Positions 47,193-56,026 of a DNA stretch of 64,000 bases are shown here, one piece after another. The DNA is from Dongia deserti. Lineage in GTDB: Bacteria > Pseudomonadota > Alphaproteobacteria > Dongiales > Dongiaceae. Position 1 is the stretch's first letter. Each line of letters starts with the position of its first letter. The translations under genes and the position numbers were made by a program. The notes below the pieces were generated by a model, which saw only the letters and a list, made by a program, of their open reading frames with translations, did no database searches and had not been told where the DNA came from. The stretch is taken from positions 62,001 to 126,000 of the forward strand of contig NZ_QORW01000011.1 in NCBI RefSeq assembly GCF_003574735.1, read 5' to 3'.

Positions 47193-48053
47193 ATGACCGC
47201 GCCGACCGTCCTGAGCTTCTTCGACACGGCGACCAAGAGCTACAGCCATATCGTGACCGATGCGGACTCCGGCGTTTGCGCCGTCATCGATTCGGTCCTG
47301 GATTTCGACATCAAGTCGGGTCGCACTGGCACTGCCGGCGCCGGTCGGCTGATCGAGACGGTGAAACAGCGCAACTGGCGCACCGAATGGGTGCTGGAAA
47401 CCCATGCCCACGCGGACCACTTGACCGCGGCGCCTTATATCAAGGCGAAGCTGGGCGGAAAGATCGCCATCGGCGCGCAAATCCCGGTCGTGCAGCAGGC
47501 CTTCAGCAGAATCTACAATCTGGGCGGCGATTTCCCAGTTGACGGATGTCAATTCGATCGGCTGTTCGCTGATGGCGAAGAATTCAGGATCGGCGGCCTG
47601 ACGGCCCGGGTGATGGCAACGCCCGGTCACACACCAGCCTGCATTACTTATGTGATTGGCGACGCCGCCTTCATCGGCGACACGTTGTTCGCGCCGGACT
47701 ACGGCACGGCGCGCTGCGATTTTCCTGGCGGCGATGCGCGCACGCTCTATCGCTCGATCCAACGCATCCTCGCACTGCCGCCAGACACAAGACTCTATCA
47801 ATGCCACGATTATCCGCCGGACGGACGCGAGCCGCAGCCTCACGCGACGGTGGCCGAGCAGCGTGCGAAGAACGTGCATCTCACCGGGAGGAGCGAGGAT
47901 GAGTTCGTCGCACTGCGCGAAGGGCGCGACAAGACCTTGGAGATGCCGCCCCTGATGCTGCCTGCGGTTCAGGTGAACATCCGTGCCGGCGCGATGCCGC
48001 CGCCGGAACCGAACGGCATCTCCTATCTCAAGATCCCGGTGAACCGGTTCTAA
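47193..48053 (+). CDS. MBL-fold hydrolase, persulfide dioxygenase (ETHE1/BLH)-like
   Basis: The 286-residue protein starts at ATG 47193 after AGAGGG. The metal-binding motif is ETHAHADHLTAAPYIKAKLG, with GHTPACITYVIGD, FIGDTLFAPDYGTARCDFPG and LYQCHDYPPDGR giving the other ligands. This pattern (a single iron as in ETHE1 or BLH) fits sulfur dioxygenases that oxidise glutathione persulfide to sulfite. The adjacent BigR-like repressor supports this. A glyoxalase II role is less likely. Confidence 0.88.
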   Translation: MTAPTVLSFFDTATKSYSHIVTDADSGVCAVIDSVLDFDIKSGRTGTAGAGRLIETVKQRNWRTEWVLETHAHADHLTAAPYIKAKLGGKIAIGAQIPVVQQAFSRIYNLGGDFPVDGCQFDRLFADGEEFRIGGLTARVMATPGHTPACITYVIGDAAFIGDTLFAPDYGTARCDFPGGDARTLYRSIQRILALPPDTRLYQCHDYPPDGREPQPHATVAEQRAKNVHLTGRSEDEFVALREGRDKTLEMPPLMLPAVQVNIRAGAMPPPEPNGISYLKIPVNRF

Positions 48054-48757
48054 AGCGGCAGCGTCGCATCGGGCAAAGCGGCTGCGATGGGAAAGAGATG
48101 TAGCCGATCGCGGCCTAGCAGCGCCAGCCGCGCCTCCGCATCCAGCAAGCGCCGGATCGCAACCTCCCGCACATTGAGACCGCCGGCATAGGCGCCGAAG
48201 GCCGGCAGCAGCAGCCGATGGCGCCCGATCGCGAAGCAGCGCCGGCGGAACGAGCGTCCCCGCGTCGAAACAGACGCGACCGGATGGTAGTGGCCGATGA
48301 TTTCGCCGCCCTCGCCTTGCCGCTCATGGTGCGCATCGTGGCGGAAGACGAGCGGCCCGATCGCGATTTCCACCGCGCCGCGCCCGCCCAGTTGCTTGGG
48401 CGGCTTGGGGTCGTGATTGCCGTGGATCCAGATCCAGTCGGTACGGTCGCTGAGCCTGCGGATCCGGTCCGCAACCTCGCCGTCGAGCCGCGTCGCGCCG
48501 GCGCGGTCATGGAACGAATCGCCGAGCGCGACGACGCACTGCGGCTGGTAGTGCGCGACCAGCCGCTCCAGGCGCGCGACCGTCTGCGCGCTGTCATAGG
48601 GCGGCAACAGGCGCCCAGCGCTCCTGGCATAAGAGCTGCCCTTTTCCAGATGCAGATCCGCCGCCACCAGCAGCTGCTCCTCCGGCCAATACAGAACGCC
48701 CTCGAGATCGAGTTGCAGCGCGATGCCGTGCCAGGTGATGGTGATGGAGTGCTTCAC
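48050..48757 (-). CDS. pdeM: Ligase-associated DNA damage response endonuclease PdeM
   Basis: The 235-residue calcineurin-like metallophosphoesterase starts at GTG 48755-48757 after GAGGTGGC. Metal motifs are VAADLHLEKGSSYARSA, VVALGDSFHDR, WIHGNHDPKPP and IIGHYHPVAS. PdeM belongs to a conserved group with an Lhr-like helicase, an MBL exonuclease and an ATP-dependent ligase, all present here. The stop overlaps the MBL gene by 4 bases tail-to-tail. The helicase lies upstream on the same strand, separated by a palindromic element. Confidence 0.93.
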   Translation of the reverse strand: MKHSITITWHGIALQLDLEGVLYWPEEQLLVAADLHLEKGSSYARSAGRLLPPYDSAQTVARLERLVAHYQPQCVVALGDSFHDRAGATRLDGEVADRIRRLSDRTDWIWIHGNHDPKPPKQLGGRGAVEIAIGPLVFRHDAHHERQGEGGEIIGHYHPVASVSTRGRSFRRRCFAIGRHRLLLPAFGAYAGGLNVREVAIRRLLDAEARLALLGRDRLHLFPIAAALPDATLPL

Positions 48758-48773
48758 GCCACCTCACACATCC

Positions 48774-48874
48774 CGTCGTCACCGGGCCGCAGCGAAGCTG
48801 CGAGACCCGGTGATCCAAAATCCGGCGCGTCGCACGCACACTTGGATCGCCGGGTCTTCGCCCGGCGATGACGG
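48774..48874. repeat. Paired palindromic intergenic element, CGTCATCGCCGGG/ATCCA type
   Basis: Left arm 48774-48817: CGTCGTCACCGGGCC, inner stem-loop, GACCCGGTGATCCA. Right arm 48843-48874: TGGATCGCCGGGTC-TTCG-CCCGGCGATGACGG. The arms face each other in opposite orientation around 25 bases. The outer CGTCAT and inner ATCCA ends are shared with the element at 7264-7396. It sits between the helicase and pdeM genes, in the same transcript. Confidence 0.8.
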
Positions 48875-48893
48875 AAGAAGAGGAACACAGGAA

Positions 48894-51356
48894 TCACAAC
48901 ATCGCCTCCTGCCCGGGTTCGCCGCTGGTCGCTTCCTCTATCAGATCGGCGGCGGCTTCTTCCAGCAGCGCGTCCATCGCTTCGTTGCCCACTTCGGTGC
49001 TGCCGAGCGTGACAAGGACCGGAACGGCCAGCGGTGTCACGCGATCCAGGCGCCGAACGTCGATCCGGCCCTGCACACGCTTCAGAAAATCGCCGAGGCG
49101 CTGCACGTCGGCGAGATTCCATGCTGCATCCTGACGCGTCGCGTGCAGCAGGATGTGGTCCGGCTCGTGCTTGCGCAGGACGTCGTAGATGAGATCGGCA
49201 TTGAAGGTGATCTGCCGGCGCGACTTTTCCTCGCCCGGATGGCGCCGCTCGATCAGGCCGGCGATCACGGCGACGTTGCGGAAGGAGCGCCGCAGCATCG
49301 AGGAATCCTCCAACCATTCCTCGAGATCGTCGCCCAGCATGTCTTCCGCAAAGAGGCGTTCGACCTGCTCCTGCGTCGGCGCGCCCAGCGCCCAGGTCGC
49401 GAGCACGTAATCGGTGGCGACGAAGCCGAGCGGCTTCAGCCCGGCGCGCTCCATGCGCCGCGTCAGCAGCATGCCGAGCGTCTGGTGCGCAATCCGACCC
49501 TCGAAGCAATAGGCGACCAGGAACTCCTTGTTGCCGCGCGGGAAGCTCTCGATCAGCAGGCGCGAGCGCGTCGGCAGCACCGAGCGCCAGCGTTGCAGCC
49601 TGAGCCATTCCTGCACGTCATCAGGCAGATCCCGCTGCTGCCGCCGATCCTCTAGGATCGCCCGCACGCGCTCGGCAAGATCCGTCGTCAAGGGCAGCCG
49701 GCCGCCGCCATAAACCGGCACCTTGGGCTCGCCGCTCTTCGCCAGCGAACAGACGACCGACATCTCGCGGATGCCTTCGAAGCGCAGCAGGCGTCCGGCG
49801 AACATGAAGGTGTCGCCGGGCAGCAGGCCCTGCACGAACCATTCCTCTACTTCGCCCAGCGCCTGGCCGCGGCCGAGGCGCACTTTCAGCATCGGCGATT
49901 CGACGATGGTGCCGACATTCATGCGATATTGCCGCACCACGGTCATGTTGGCGGCGCGCCAGCCGCCATCGGGCATCTGGCGCAGGCGCTTCCAGCGGTC
50001 ATAAGCCTTCAGCGCATAGCCGCCATCGCGCACGAAGGCGAAGACGCGATCGAACTCCTCGCGCGGCAGCGATGCATACGACGCCGCTGTCGTGACTTCC
50101 AGATAGAGCGCATCCGGATTCACCGACCCGGCGCAGGCGAGGCACAGGATGTGCTGTGCCAGCACGTCGAGGCAGTACGGCCGCGGCGGATATTCATCGA
50201 GATCCTTCTCCAGCGCCGCTTCGATCGCCGCTTTGCATTCCAGCACTTCGAAGCGGTTGGCCGGCACCAGCAAGGCACGGCTCGGCTCATCCAGCCGGTG
50301 ATTGGCGCGGCCGATGCGCTGCAGTAGGCGGCTCGCGCCCTTCGGCGCGCCGACCTGGATGACAAGATCGATGTCGCCCCAGTCGATGCCAAGATCGAGC
50401 GAGGAGGTTGCGACCACCGCGCGCAAGGCACCGCGCGCCATCGCCGCCTCGATCTTCCGCCGCTGCTCCACCGCAAGCGAGCCGTGGTGCAACCCGATCG
50501 CCAGGTTGTCGTCATTGAGCCGCCACAAGCCCTGGAACACCAGCTCCGCCTGGGCGCGTGTGTTGACGAACACGAGCGTCGTCTTGTGGCGCTTGATCTC
50601 CTCATAGATCGCCGGCACCGCATGCAACGCCATGCGCCCACTCCACGGCACGTGCGCATCCGGGATCATGATCCCGATCTCCGGCTGCGCACCGTCGCGC
50701 CCGCGGATGATATCAAGCGGCCGCGCGCCGTAGTTCAGATGCTGCGCCACGCGCTCCGGCGCCGCGACCGTTGCGCTCAGGCCGAGGAAACGGCATTGCG
50801 GCGCCAGCCGCGCGAGGCGAGCCAGCCCCAGTGTGAGAAGCTGCCCGCGCTTGGTGTCGGCGATCGCATACAGCTCGTCGATGATCACGGTTTTGAGCGA
50901 CGCGAAATAGTCTGGCGCCTCGCTGTAGGAGAGCAGCAGCGCCAGGCTCTCCGGCGTCGTCAACAGGATGTGCGGCGGGTGCTTGCGCTGGCGCTGGCGT
51001 CGGTTCTGCGGCGTGTCCCCTGTTCGGGTCTCGCTTTCTATGGGCAGACCCATTTCCGCGATCGGCGTCTCCAGGTTGCGCGCCACGTCTACTGTCAAAG
51101 CCTTGAGCGGCGAGATGTAGAGTGTGTGGATGCCGGTGCGTTTCTCCTTGGGGTCGGCGTCAGCCAGCTCCACCAGGCTGGGCAGGAACCCCGCCAAGGT
51201 CTTGCCGCCGCCGGTGGGCGCGATCAGCAGGACCGAGCGTCCTGCCTCAACCGCGCGCAGAACCGCCAGTTGGTGGTCGTGCACCTGCCAGCCGCGGCCC
51301 TGGAACCAAGCGGCAAAGCGGGGTGGCAGCAGGCTGGTAGCGATGGGCTGGTCCAT
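48894..51356 (-). CDS. lhr: Ligase-associated DEXH-box helicase (Lhr-like)
   Basis: The 820-residue superfamily 2 helicase has Walker A LLIAPTGGGKTLAGFLPSLV, motif Ia ISPLKALTVDVARN, motif II as VIIDELYAIADTKRGQLL, motif III FLGLSATV, and the C-terminal RecA motifs VVATSSLDLGIDWGDIDLVI and RIGRANHRLD. A winged-helix and Lhr-specific C-terminal region follow. The family unwinds 3'-tailed DNA or RNA:DNA in repair. Motif II reads DELY instead of the usual DE[VL]H. It is divergent from the exonuclease. Confidence 0.95.
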   Translation of the reverse strand: MDQPIATSLLPPRFAAWFQGRGWQVHDHQLAVLRAVEAGRSVLLIAPTGGGKTLAGFLPSLVELADADPKEKRTGIHTLYISPLKALTVDVARNLETPIAEMGLPIESETRTGDTPQNRRQRQRKHPPHILLTTPESLALLLSYSEAPDYFASLKTVIIDELYAIADTKRGQLLTLGLARLARLAPQCRFLGLSATVAAPERVAQHLNYGARPLDIIRGRDGAQPEIGIMIPDAHVPWSGRMALHAVPAIYEEIKRHKTTLVFVNTRAQAELVFQGLWRLNDDNLAIGLHHGSLAVEQRRKIEAAMARGALRAVVATSSLDLGIDWGDIDLVIQVGAPKGASRLLQRIGRANHRLDEPSRALLVPANRFEVLECKAAIEAALEKDLDEYPPRPYCLDVLAQHILCLACAGSVNPDALYLEVTTAASYASLPREEFDRVFAFVRDGGYALKAYDRWKRLRQMPDGGWRAANMTVVRQYRMNVGTIVESPMLKVRLGRGQALGEVEEWFVQGLLPGDTFMFAGRLLRFEGIREMSVVCSLAKSGEPKVPVYGGGRLPLTTDLAERVRAILEDRRQQRDLPDDVQEWLRLQRWRSVLPTRSRLLIESFPRGNKEFLVAYCFEGRIAHQTLGMLLTRRMERAGLKPLGFVATDYVLATWALGAPTQEQVERLFAEDMLGDDLEEWLEDSSMLRRSFRNVAVIAGLIERRHPGEEKSRRQITFNADLIYDVLRKHEPDHILLHATRQDAAWNLADVQRLGDFLKRVQGRIDVRRLDRVTPLAVPVLVTLGSTEVGNEAMDALLEEAAADLIEEATSGEPGQEAML

Positions 51357-51433
51357 ATCGGCTTGCGGAACAAAACCGGATCATCATAGGTTAAAGCCCT
51401 GGCAACACAACGATTTTGAATCCTGAGAACTCA

Positions 51434-52441
51434 ATGGCTTTGCACCCCCAGCACTGGCTCAAGCCCATGCCCGGCGGACTCTATTGCGAGCCCGGCGGGT
51501 TCTTCATCGACCCGTCCCGCCCGGTCGACCGCGCCATCGTCACGCACGGCCACGGCGACCATGCCCGCGCCGGCCACGGCAAGGTGGCGGCAACGGCGGA
51601 AACCCTCGCCATCATGGGCGTGCGCTATGGCGAGGGCTTCGCGCGCGAAACGCAGTCGCTGTCCTATGGCGAGCGCCTTGGCATGGGCGACGTCACCATC
51701 ATGCTCGAGCCCGCCGGACATATCCTCGGCAGCGCGCAAGTGGTGCTGGAGCATGGCGGCTGCAGGGCGGTGGTCTCCGGCGATTACAAGCGGCGCTTTG
51801 ATCCCACTTGCCCGCCTTTCACGCCGGTCAAGTGCGACGTCTTCATCACGGAGGCGACGTTTGGCTTGCCTGTCTTCCATCATCCGCCGGACAAAGGCGA
51901 GATCGGCAAGGTGCTGCATGCGCGCGAGCTGTTCCCCGACCGCAGCATGCTGGTCGGTGTCTATGCGCTCGGCAAATGCCAGCGCGTGATCGCGCTGCTG
52001 CGCCGCGCCGGCTATGACAAGCCGATCTATCTGCATGGCGCGTTGCAGGCTTTGACGCAGCTCTACGAGACACAGGGCGTGAGGCTTGGGCCGCTGGCAT
52101 CGGTCGCCGGCATGGTGCCGGCGCAGCTCAAGAGCGAGATCGTGCTCTGCCCGCCCTCGGCGATCGGCGAGGTGTGGAGCCGGCGCATGGGCGATCCCGT
52201 GCCGGCGGTCGCTTCCGGCTGGATGCGCATCCGCGCCCGCGCACGGCAGGCCCGCGCCGAGCTGCCCCTCATCATCTCCGACCATTGCGACTGGGACGAG
52301 CTGTTGCAGACCGTGCGCGATGTGGACGCGCCGGAAGTGTGGGTGACCCACGGCCGCGAAGAAGCGCTGATCCACGCCATCCAGCAAACCGGCCGCCGCG
52401 CCCGCGCGTTGTCGCTGGTCGGGTACGAGGATGAGGAATGA
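51434..52441 (+). CDS. Ligase-associated DNA damage response exonuclease (MBL-fold, SNM1/Artemis-like)
   Basis: The 335-residue MBL/beta-CASP protein has AIVTHGHGDHARAGHGKVAA (metal motif), EPAGHILGSAQVVLEHGG and VVSGDYKRRFDPTCPPF, then FITEATFGLPVF and a C-terminal IISDHCDWDELL. The family degrades DNA from 5' ends at damage sites. I chose ATG 51434; the upstream in-frame TTG has no support. It is divergent from the helicase and is followed by the ligase after a repeat-filled gap. Confidence 0.93.
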   Translation: MALHPQHWLKPMPGGLYCEPGGFFIDPSRPVDRAIVTHGHGDHARAGHGKVAATAETLAIMGVRYGEGFARETQSLSYGERLGMGDVTIMLEPAGHILGSAQVVLEHGGCRAVVSGDYKRRFDPTCPPFTPVKCDVFITEATFGLPVFHHPPDKGEIGKVLHARELFPDRSMLVGVYALGKCQRVIALLRRAGYDKPIYLHGALQALTQLYETQGVRLGPLASVAGMVPAQLKSEIVLCPPSAIGEVWSRRMGDPVPAVASGWMRIRARARQARAELPLIISDHCDWDELLQTVRDVDAPEVWVTHGREEALIHAIQQTGRRARALSLVGYEDEE

Positions 52442-52608
52442 GTACACCACCTCTCCCTCCCACGTCAGAGCGTCCCCTCCCCCAGCATGAGAGAGGGTTA
52501 GGGAGGGAGAAGCCGCGCCTCAACGTTAGACTATCTTCGCTTGCTCCCCCCAATCCTTCCCTCCCCCGTACCGGGGGAGGGGGACTCTCGTTTGCGGTCG
52601 GCTAACCC
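52442..52608. repeat. Purine-rich palindrome cluster between exonuclease and ligase
   Basis: The gap is filled by CCTCCC/GGGAGG repeats: CTCTCCCTCCC, GTCCCCTCCCCCAGCATGAG, GAGGGTTAGGGAGGGAGAA, then CTCCCCCG-TAC-CGGGGGAG (52561-52579). The last one is a perfect 8-bp hairpin that may be extended by two more pairs. The family matches 24825-24847 and 34821-34949. It lies inside a repair-gene pair read in the same direction. Confidence 0.7.
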
Positions 52609-54213
52609 ATGCAACTCTTCGCCGATCTGCTCGATGCCCTTTCCTATCAGCCGGCGCGCAATGGGAAGCTGCGGCTGATCGAGGATTATCTGCGCCATGC
52701 GCCGGATCCCGATCGCGGCTATGCGCTGGCGGCGCTGTGCGGCGAGCTGGAGCTGCCGAGCCTCAAGCCGGCCGCTCTGCGCGACATGACGATCGCGCGC
52801 GTCGATCCGGAGTTGTTCGGCTGGTCCTACGACTATGTCGGCGATCTCGCGGAGACCATCGCGCTGATCTGGCCAGTCACCGATCGCGCAACGCATGTGC
52901 CGCCACGCCTCAGCGACGTGGTCGAGCGCTTGCGCCTGGCCGGCCGCGCAGAGGCGATGATTCTGATGTCGGATTGGCTCGACGGGCTCGATGCCACGGG
53001 CCGCTGGGCCCTTTTGAAGCTCGCGGCCGGCGCACTGCGCGTCGGCGTCTCCGCGCGGCTGGCGAAGACCGCGCTCAGCGCCTTCGGCACGGTAGGACTG
53101 GAGGACATCGAAGAACAGTGGCCGCAGCACGAGCCGCCTTATACCGAGCTGATCCGCTGGGTCGCGGGCGGTGAAAAGCCAGCGGCGCGCAACACCCTTG
53201 GCTTCCGACCGCTCATGCTTTCCCACCCCATCGAGGAATCGGATCTGGCCAATCTGACGCCGCACGATTTCTGCGCCGAATGGAAGTGGGACGGCATCCG
53301 CGTCCAGATCGCAGCCTCGGACGGGCAGGTGCGCCTCTACTCCCGCGCGGGGGAGGATATCAGCGGCGCGTTTCCGGACCTGATCGAGCACGTCGATTTC
53401 GAAGCAGTCCTGGATGGCGAACTGCTGGTGGCGCGGCGCACGGATAACGCGGTGGAGGTCGCATCCTTCAACGACCTGCAGCAGCGTCTCAACCGCAAGA
53501 AACCGAATCCGGCCTTGATGCTCTCGAACCCAGCGCATATGCGGCTCTACGATGCGCTCATCATCGGCAATGACGATCTGCGCCCCCTGCCCTTGCGTGA
53601 ACGCCGGCAGCATCTCGAAGCCTGGTATGCGCAAAGACCGCGCCTGCGCTTCGATTTGTCGCCGCTGATCCAGTTCGCCAATTGGAGCGAGCTCGTCCGC
53701 TTGCGCGCCGATGCGCGCGCCAGCGGAATCGAAGGCTTGATGCTGAAGCGCTGGGAAAGCCCGTACATCGCCGGCCGCGTCAAAGGCCACTGGTTCAAGT
53801 GGAAGCGCGATGCACTCACCATCGACGCCGTGCTGATGTACGCCCAGCGCGGGCACGGCAAGCGCTCCTCCTTCTATTCCGATTTCACCTTCGGCTGCTG
53901 GCGTCCCATCGTGGACGAGCATGGCAATCCCGGGCGGGAGCTGGTGCCTGTCGGCAAAGCCTATTCCGGCTTCACCGACGAGGAGCTGCGCAGGCTCGAC
54001 CGCTGGGTGCGCAACAACACGGTGGACCGCTTCGGCCCGGTGCGCGTGCTGTCGCCCGCGCTGGTCGCCGAGTTCGAGTTCGACAGCGTGCACGAATCGA
54101 CGCGCCACAAGTCCGGCCTGGCGTTGCGCTTCCCCCGCTTTCACCGCATCCGCTGGGACAAGCCCGCCAACGAGGCCGATGAGGTCGAAACACTGAAGAA
54201 GCTGATAAGCTGA
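52609..54213 (+). CDS. ATP-dependent DNA ligase, repair-cluster type
   Basis: The 534-residue ligase has an N-terminal DNA-binding domain (1-200), the adenylation domain with Lys226 in CAEWKWDGIRVQIAA (motif I), VLDGELLVARR (motif III), SGIEGLMLKRWESPY (motif IV) and WFKWKRDALTIDAVLMYAQ (motif V), and a C-terminal OB-fold ending RFPRFHRIRWDKPANEA (motif VI). This LigB/LigC-like form is found next to PdeM, the helicase and the exonuclease and seals nicks after repair. It is not the NAD-dependent replicative ligase. Confidence 0.95.
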   Translation: MQLFADLLDALSYQPARNGKLRLIEDYLRHAPDPDRGYALAALCGELELPSLKPAALRDMTIARVDPELFGWSYDYVGDLAETIALIWPVTDRATHVPPRLSDVVERLRLAGRAEAMILMSDWLDGLDATGRWALLKLAAGALRVGVSARLAKTALSAFGTVGLEDIEEQWPQHEPPYTELIRWVAGGEKPAARNTLGFRPLMLSHPIEESDLANLTPHDFCAEWKWDGIRVQIAASDGQVRLYSRAGEDISGAFPDLIEHVDFEAVLDGELLVARRTDNAVEVASFNDLQQRLNRKKPNPALMLSNPAHMRLYDALIIGNDDLRPLPLRERRQHLEAWYAQRPRLRFDLSPLIQFANWSELVRLRADARASGIEGLMLKRWESPYIAGRVKGHWFKWKRDALTIDAVLMYAQRGHGKRSSFYSDFTFGCWRPIVDEHGNPGRELVPVGKAYSGFTDEELRRLDRWVRNNTVDRFGPVRVLSPALVAEFEFDSVHESTRHKSGLALRFPRFHRIRWDKPANEADEVETLKKLIS

Positions 54214-54242
54214 CGCCCGACGCCAGAACAGAGGCAAGTCCC

Positions 54243-55714
54243 ATGAGCAACGCGAGCTTTCAGCCTCATGAACCCGATTCTCTCGACCCGCACGATTTCG
54301 AGACCTTCCGGGCCGACGCGCACAAGCTGCTCGATTCGTGCCTGGATCACCTGAAAGCGGCGCGGGATAGGCCGTGGCGTCCGGTCGATCCGACCGTGCG
54401 CGAAGCGCTCGCGCCGGCCTTGCTCGAAACCGGAATCGGGGAAAGCCGGCTTGCCCGCGAACTGGCGGAACGCGTGCTGCCCTTCGGCACCGGCAACACT
54501 CATCCGCGCTTCTTCGGTTGGGTCCATGGAACCGCCTTGCCGCCGGTCTGCTGGCCGACATGACCGCCTCGGCGATGAACAGCAATTGCGGTGGGCGCGA
54601 CCATGGCGCGATCCATGTCGAACGCGCCGTGATCGACTGGACCCGTCGGATCTTCGGATTTCCCGAGGGAACCAGCGGATTGCTGACGTCCGGCACATCC
54701 CAGTCGACCATCATCGCCCTCGCGGCGGCGCGCATTCACGCGCTGGGCCGCGATGTCCGGGCGAACGGATTGCGTGACGCGCCCGATCACGTCGCTTATG
54801 CCTCGAGCGGTGCGCATAGCGCGAACCAGAAGGCGCTAGAGCTGCTCGGGCACGGCGCCCAGGCCGTGCGGCGCATTCCCGCCACAGGTACGAATGGCGG
54901 CATGGATCTCGCAAAGTTGCGCGCGCAACTGGCCAGTGACCGAGCCGCGGGAAAACGGCCATTCTGTGTGATCGGTACGATTGGGTCCGTCGACACCGGC
55001 GCGTGCGATGATCTCGATGCGCTCGCCGATCTCTGCGCGCAGGAGGGCCTTTGGCTGCATGTCGACGGCGCGTTCGGATGCTGGGCACGAATCGCGGACC
55101 ATCCCTGGCGCGACCTGGCGCGCGGGATCGAGCGGGCGGATTCCCTGGCGTTCGATTTCCACAAGTGGATGTACGTGCAATATGATTGCGGCGCCGTCCT
55201 CATCCGGCATGGCGATGCCCATCGCGCGGCGTTTGCCATGCGCCCCGATTACCTGGAGGGGCAAGAGGACGGGCTCGGTGGCGGCGATCCGTGGTATTGC
55301 GACTATGGGATCGAGCTGTCGCGCGGCTTCCGCGCGCTCAGGGTCTGGTCTTGTCTGCGTGCCTACGGCCTCGATCGCCTGGCACGGAAGATCTCCGACA
55401 ATTGCCGGCAAGCAGCGCGCATGGCCGCACTGGTCGAAACGGCCGACGAGCTCGAGCTTGGGGCGCCGGTGGTGCTCAACGTCTGCTGCTTCCGATATGC
55501 GCCAAAGGACGTCGACGCCGGGAGGCAGGACATGCTGAATCGTCAGCTCGCCACGCGCCTCCAGCTGGGCGGCGAGGTCGTCTTCTCAACCACCAAGCTG
55601 GGCGGCAGGACATTCCTGCGCGCCGCGATCGTCAATCATCGCACGCGCGACCAGGATATAGACCGGGCGATTGCAGCGGTGCGCGAAGCCTGCGGCGCGC
55701 TCGGGAGGCAATAG
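54243..55714 (+). pseudogene. PLP-dependent aromatic amino acid decarboxylase, frameshifted
   Basis: The N-terminal part (54243-54563) reads to HPRFFGWVHGTA and then meets a stop in the wrong frame. The rest, in the +2 frame from about 54535, continues LAAGLLADMTASAMNSNCGG and runs to 55714. PLP motifs are complete: TSGTSQSTIIALAAAR, HVDGAFGCWA and AFDFHKWMYVQYDCGAV with the Schiff-base Lys. Adding one G after GGAACC would restore GTGLAAGLLADM. So there is a one-base deletion near 54531-54540. The rest is free of stops, so the break is recent or a sequencing error. Confidence 0.85.
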
Positions 55715-55732
55715 GCCGCCGCGTGGCGGCGG

Positions 55733-56026
55733 TCAGGTCCGTCCGCGCCGACCACCCCTGCGCCCCTGCGGGCGGGCAGCGCCGGCAGTCGCAGTCTGCT
55801 CCAGCAACGTCAGCAGGCGCCGGACCGGATGCCTGTCCTCGAGGTCCGCGACCTGAGCGCGATGACGCTCCGCCAGCACTGCGGCGATGGCGGGCGCGTT
55901 CGCATCGGCGGGCAAGGACAGCATCCACGATAGCAGTAGATCCTCCGCGGGGCCGGGGAATTCCGCACCCATCGCGAAGGCCTGCTCGATCAGCCGCTTG
56001 GGATCATGCTGCGCGGGGTCGGTCAT
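55733..56026 (-). CDS. 97-residue hypothetical protein
   Basis: The protein starts MTDPAQHDPKRLIEQAFAMG at ATG 56024-56026 and overlaps the DUF3047 gene by 4 bases. Its middle is helical with FPGPAEDLLLSWMLSLPADA and a C-terminal Arg/Gly-rich tail (RPQGRRGGRRGRT). No domain is recognised. The overlap suggests a co-translated small partner of the DUF3047 protein. Confidence 0.7.
   Translation of the reverse strand: MTDPAQHDPKRLIEQAFAMGAEFPGPAEDLLLSWMLSLPADANAPAIAAVLAERHRAQVADLEDRHPVRRLLTLLEQTATAGAARPQGRRGGRRGRT

Noticed and set aside
52531-54735. A 734-codon open frame on the minus strand opposite the DNA ligase and decarboxylase
   Set aside because: It lies antisense to a well-conserved ligase, has low-complexity Arg/Ala/Gln-rich sequence and no domain. 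Long antisense frames are common in GC-rich DNA.
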